Positions 6,855 through 9,597 of a DNA stretch of 9,597 bases are shown here, in pieces. The stretch spans positions 1 to 9,597 of the forward strand of contig DAOWLV010000088.1 in the NCBI GenBank assembly GCA_030643455.1. The letters are read 5' to 3'. The notes beneath the pieces were generated by a model. That model made no database searches, was not told the DNA's origin, and saw only the letters and a list, made by a program, of their open reading frames with translations. The number at the start of each line of letters is the position of its first letter. Positions within the stretch are counted from its first letter, which is position 1. The translations under genes and the position numbers were made by a program. The stretch is from Candidatus Krumholzibacteriia bacterium. Lineage in GTDB: Bacteria > Krumholzibacteriota > Krumholzibacteriia > LZORAL124-64-63.

Positions 6855-8269
6855 AAACCTTCGAGAAATCCAACTCCTTCTACCAGGTCTTCGAGCGCAA
6901 ATCCGGTCCTGCAAAGGAAGCTACCCACTATTGCCCCGGCTGCGGCCACGGCAACGTCCACAAGATGATCGCCGAATCGATGGAGGAACTGGACCTGACC
7001 AAGCGGACCGTATTCGTGTCTCCGGTCGGTTGTTCGGTGTTCGGGTATTATTACTTCGATTGCGGCAATTTCCAGGCCGCGCACGGTCGCGCGGCGGCCG
7101 TGGGCACCGCCATCAAACGGACAAACCCCGATGCCATCGTCATCTCCTATCAGGGTGACGGCGACCTGGCCGCCATCGGAACCGCCGAGACGATCCACGC
7201 TGCCAACCGCGGGGAAAACATCACGGTGTTTTTCGTGAACAACGCGATCTACGGCATGACCGGCGGTCAGATGGCGCCCACGACGATGATCGGCCAGCGG
7301 TCGGCCACCACCCCGTTGGGCCGCAAAGAGGATATCCACGGCAACCCCATCCGCATGGCCGAGATGCTCGCGACCCTGCCCGCGCCGACCTATATCGAAC
7401 GGGTGGCCATCGGCAACAGCAAGCACATCATGAAGGCCCGCAAGGCCATCAAGAAAGCCCTGCGCATCCAGGCCGAAGGCAAGGGTTACAGTTTCGTGGA
7501 GATCGTTTCCGCCTGCCCCACCGGCTGGAAGATGGACCCGGTGAACGCCCGCGACTGGTTGGTCAACGACATGCTCAAGGTGTTCCCCCTGGGTGTGTTC
7601 AAGGATGAGAGCGACAACCAGGACGAAGACGCCTGGAAACGCCACTTCGAGCCTTTCGACAAGGCCAAGGTGGATGTCTACCTGGACCGGATGAAAAGCG
7701 CTGTCGGCGAAATCGAGCCGACTGTTCTTCCTGAGGACCTGAACTGCAAGTTCGCAGGGTTCGGCGGGCAGGGTATCCTGACCCTGGGGCTGTTCCTGTC
7801 GCAGATCGGCATGCGCGGCGGCCACCATGTCAGCTGGTTCCCGGCCTACGGTCCGGAAATGCGCGGTGGTACGGCCAATTGCTCGGTCAACCTATCGAGC
7901 GAGCGCATCGGCACCCCTCTGGTTGACCATCCCAACGTCCTGGTGGTCATGAATCAACCCTCGCTCGAGTTGTTCGAAAAGGATGTGGTGGACGGAGGGA
8001 CCATCATTCTCGATTCGACTGTGGTGGAGGGAACCCCGGACACCAAGCGGCTGAACGCGGTGATGATTCCCGCCAGCGACATCGCTGACGAGGTCGGAAC
8101 CCCCAAGGTTGCCAATGTCGTGATTCTCGGTGCCCTGGTTGCGGCCACCGATGCCTTCACACCGGAATTCTGCGAGTCGACGTTGCGGGCGATCATCAAG
8201 AAGAAGAGCCTCATCGACATGAACATTGAGGCCTTCCGCCGGGGTTACGACTTCGTCAAGAAGGCCTGA
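6851..8269 (+). CDS. 2-oxoacid:ferredoxin oxidoreductase fused beta (TPP) and gamma subunits
   Basis: This 472-residue protein joins two subunits usually made separately. Residues 1 to about 251 are the beta subunit: CPGCGHG (28-34), the TPP/Mg motif GDGDLAAIGTAE (102-113) ending in NN (130-131), and AIYGMTGGQMAPTT (132-145). Cys28, Cys31, Cys61 and Cys222 are placed as the ligands of the proximal [4Fe-4S] cluster in this family. A linker rich in charged residues follows (about 252-297). Residues 298-472 are the gamma subunit, with FGGQGI (304-309) and YGPEMRGGTANCSV (333-346). With the alpha and ferredoxin subunits upstream, all four functions are present, decarboxylating a 2-oxoacid to acyl-CoA and CO2 with reduced ferredoxin. 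The start ATG overlaps the alpha stop, with AAGGAG upstream. The reading frame runs unbroken through the junction and both halves keep their motifs, so this is a genuine fusion and not a broken gene. Confidence 0.93.
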   Translation: MKTFEKSNSFYQVFERKSGPAKEATHYCPGCGHGNVHKMIAESMEELDLTKRTVFVSPVGCSVFGYYYFDCGNFQAAHGRAAAVGTAIKRTNPDAIVISYQGDGDLAAIGTAETIHAANRGENITVFFVNNAIYGMTGGQMAPTTMIGQRSATTPLGRKEDIHGNPIRMAEMLATLPAPTYIERVAIGNSKHIMKARKAIKKALRIQAEGKGYSFVEIVSACPTGWKMDPVNARDWLVNDMLKVFPLGVFKDESDNQDEDAWKRHFEPFDKAKVDVYLDRMKSAVGEIEPTVLPEDLNCKFAGFGGQGILTLGLFLSQIGMRGGHHVSWFPAYGPEMRGGTANCSVNLSSERIGTPLVDHPNVLVVMNQPSLELFEKDVVDGGTIILDSTVVEGTPDTKRLNAVMIPASDIADEVGTPKVANVVILGALVAATDAFTPEFCESTLRAIIKKKSLIDMNIEAFRRGYDFVKKA

Positions 8270-8324
8270 CACCACAGGTTGACCGGGCCCTGGAATCCCA
8301 CGGCCCGCGCAGGGCGGAGATAAA

Positions 8325-9455
8325 ATGATCATCGGGATTCCTCGCTCGCGTTCGGTGGACGAATTCCGGGTAGGGCTGCCGCCCCGGGCGGTGGCCCACC
8401 TGGTCGATCGCGGCAGCGAAGTCGTTGTCGAGAGGAACGCCGGCGCCGGCAGCGGTTTTACCAACGAGCAGTACGACGCCGCGGGCGCCCGCATTCTCCA
8501 TACCCTCGACGAGATCTACGGCCGGGCCGACATCGTGGTCAAGGTCAACCAGCCTGTCCCCGAGGAATACCCGCTGATCCGTTCCGGACAGATTCTCATG
8601 TCGGTGATGCACCTGGCCGTGGCCGATCCGCGCCTGGTCGACATCCTGCTGGAACGCCGCTGCACGGCCATCGATTTCGTGACCATCCAGGATGAGCAGG
8701 GGAATCTGCCGGTGCTTCGCCCGCTGTCCCAGATCGCGGGCCGCATGGTGCCCCAGATCGCTTCCCGGTACCTGCAGACCGACCACGGTGGCCAGGGGAT
8801 CCTGCTGGGTGGTGCTCCGGCCGTGCCACCGGCAGAGGTGGTGGTGATCGGGGCAGGGATCGTCGGCCGCAACGCCGTGCGGGCCTGCATCGGTGCCGGA
8901 GCCCGGGTCACCCTGCTGGACAGCGATTTCGACAGGATCAGTGAGCTCGACTGGACCTTTCCCGGTCAAGTCACAACCTTCCAGGCCAACGAAGCGACCC
9001 TGCGCAAGGTCCTGTCCTATGCCAACGTGGTGGTCGGCGCGGTTCTCATCCCCGGAGCCCGGACACCCCACCTGGTGACCAAGGAAATGGTGGGGCTGCT
9101 GCGCGACAAGAGCCTGATCATCGACATCTCCGTGGACCAGGGCGGCTGCTTCGAGACCAGCCGTCCGACCCGGCTATCGGATCCCACCTATGTCGTTGAC
9201 GGGATCACCCACTACTGCGTGCCCAACCTTCCGAGCCTGGTGGCCAGGTCCGCGACCTACGCCCTGAGCAACGCCATTCTGCCCTACGTTTCGGAAGTTG
9301 CGTCAGCTCCCCTGGCGGAGGTGCTGGCCGCGGATCCGACCCTTTCTCGCGGAGTCAATGTCCTGGACGGCCAGGTCACCCATTGGGGCCTGGCCCTGGC
9401 GCGGGATTGTGACGCGGTGTCGGTGTCCCAGGCATGTGGCGGGTCAGATCCATGA
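8325..9455 (+). CDS. ald: Alanine dehydrogenase family protein with altered substrate pocket
   Basis: This 376-residue protein follows the alanine dehydrogenase fold, which interconverts L-alanine and pyruvate plus ammonia with NAD(H). The N-terminal domain has EFRVGLPP (13-20, Arg15), VVKVNQP (71-77), MHLA with His96, and SQIAGRM (135-141). The Rossmann domain has VVIGAGIVGRNA (173-184) and an acidic residue at the end of its second strand (LLDSD, 197-201), which favours NAD. VDQGGCFETSRPT (270-282) gives Asp271, and YCVPNLP (297-303) lies beside the active site. Arg15, His96, Asp271 and Asn301 match catalytic or substrate residues of known enzymes. Lys75 of alanine dehydrogenases is Asn75 here, and two pocket methionines appear as Leu134 and Leu302. 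Length is normal. GGAG lies five bases before the ATG. The gene starts 55 bases after the oxidoreductase and overlaps the next start, so it is likely in the same operon. It may act on another amino acid, or be only a weak alanine dehydrogenase. Confidence 0.85.
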   Translation: MIIGIPRSRSVDEFRVGLPPRAVAHLVDRGSEVVVERNAGAGSGFTNEQYDAAGARILHTLDEIYGRADIVVKVNQPVPEEYPLIRSGQILMSVMHLAVADPRLVDILLERRCTAIDFVTIQDEQGNLPVLRPLSQIAGRMVPQIASRYLQTDHGGQGILLGGAPAVPPAEVVVIGAGIVGRNAVRACIGAGARVTLLDSDFDRISELDWTFPGQVTTFQANEATLRKVLSYANVVVGAVLIPGARTPHLVTKEMVGLLRDKSLIIDISVDQGGCFETSRPTRLSDPTYVVDGITHYCVPNLPSLVARSATYALSNAILPYVSEVASAPLAEVLAADPTLSRGVNVLDGQVTHWGLALARDCDAVSVSQACGGSDP

Positions 9456-9597
9456 GCTGGATGACCCTGTACAGATCTCGTCTCCAAAGTGCCGCCGAAG
9501 CCGTCCAGGTGGTGCAGTCCGGTCACAAGGTGTACATGGGTTCGGGCTGCGCCGCGCCTCACGGCCTGATCACCGCCCTGACCGACCGGGCCGAGGA
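9452..9597 (+). CDS. Acetyl-CoA hydrolase / 4-hydroxybutyrate CoA-transferase family, N-terminus only
   Basis: Only the first 48 residues are in the window; the gene runs off the right edge. They begin MSWMTLYRSRLQSAAEAVQV and continue with SGHKVYMGSGCAAPHGLITAL. The WxxLYxSRLxSAxEAVxxxxSG start and the following VYMGSGCAAPHGLI match the N-terminal signature of the acetyl-CoA hydrolase/transferase family, which moves CoA between carboxylic acids or hydrolyses acyl-CoA. The catalytic glutamate region lies outside the window, so the activity cannot be refined. The ATG at 9452 overlaps the preceding TGA (ATGA), indicating translational coupling to the Ald-like gene; a second in-frame ATG at 9461 is possible. 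Position after the 2-oxoacid oxidoreductase suggests a role in using or releasing the acyl-CoA product. Confidence 0.75.
   Translation, partial: MSWMTLYRSRLQSAAEAVQVVQSGHKVYMGSGCAAPHGLITALTDRAE

Noticed and set aside
7560..7760. Frameshift or stop-codon loss joining two separate subunit genes
   Set aside because: The frame is continuous, the linker has normal composition, and no ribosome site with a start codon at the gamma boundary suggests a once-separate gene.
8284..8307. Hairpin CGGGCC/GGCCCG between the oxidoreductase and the Ald-like gene as a terminator
   Set aside because: Six GC pairs with a 12-base loop, but no T tract follows; the next bases lead into the ribosome site of the next gene. 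Such short GC stems are expected by chance here.
4432..8494. Long minus-strand open frames opposite the crotonase, oxidoreductase and dehydrogenase genes
   Set aside because: These are antisense shadows of conserved plus-strand genes, with no recognisable domains and no credible ribosome sites.

Overview
The window is a GC-rich bacterial chromosome segment carrying central acyl-CoA and amino-acid catabolism genes. I see no mobile elements, rRNA, tRNA or CRISPR repeats. The ferredoxin-dependent 2-oxoacid oxidoreductase suggests an anaerobic or facultatively anaerobic organism. The gene families resemble those of Desulfobacterota-like or FCB-group-like bacteria, but no gene here fixes the phylum and I do not assign one.

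Left arm (1-4352, all minus strand). Read in transcription order, this is a membrane-anchored hybrid histidine-kinase-like protein (4352-2958), a possible weak terminator and a sigma70-like promoter, then a two-gene acyl-CoA carboxylase operon. That operon holds the carboxyltransferase (pccB-type, 2813-1257) and, 10 bases further on, the biotin carboxylase (1246 to the window edge, incomplete at its C-terminus). Together they would carboxylate propionyl-CoA, or a related short acyl-CoA, to methylmalonyl-CoA.

Middle (4353-5525). A 244-base divergent intergenic region separates the kinase-like gene from a plus-strand crotonase (enoyl-CoA hydratase, 4597-5379). The crotonase is followed by a possible terminator, a possible new promoter and a hairpin that covers the ribosome binding site of the next operon.

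Right arm (5526-9597, all plus strand). A four-function 2-oxoacid:ferredoxin oxidoreductase is encoded by three genes: a two-cluster ferredoxin (delta), a VorB-like alpha subunit, and a single protein that fuses the TPP-binding beta subunit to the gamma subunit. Next come a divergent alanine-dehydrogenase-family protein and, overlapping its stop by ATGA, the start of an acetyl-CoA hydrolase/4-hydroxybutyrate CoA-transferase family gene that leaves the window.

How the genes may work together (inference). An amino acid is oxidatively deaminated by the Ald-like enzyme. The oxoacid is decarboxylated to acyl-CoA by the Vor complex with reduction of ferredoxin. The acyl-CoA is then used by the CoA-transferase, or passed through enoyl-CoA hydration toward propionyl-CoA and carboxylation. 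This fits branched-chain amino acid breakdown or fermentation. The most unusual points are the kinase-like protein whose phospho-acceptor histidine is replaced by asparagine, the altered substrate pocket of the Ald homologue, and the beta-gamma fusion.
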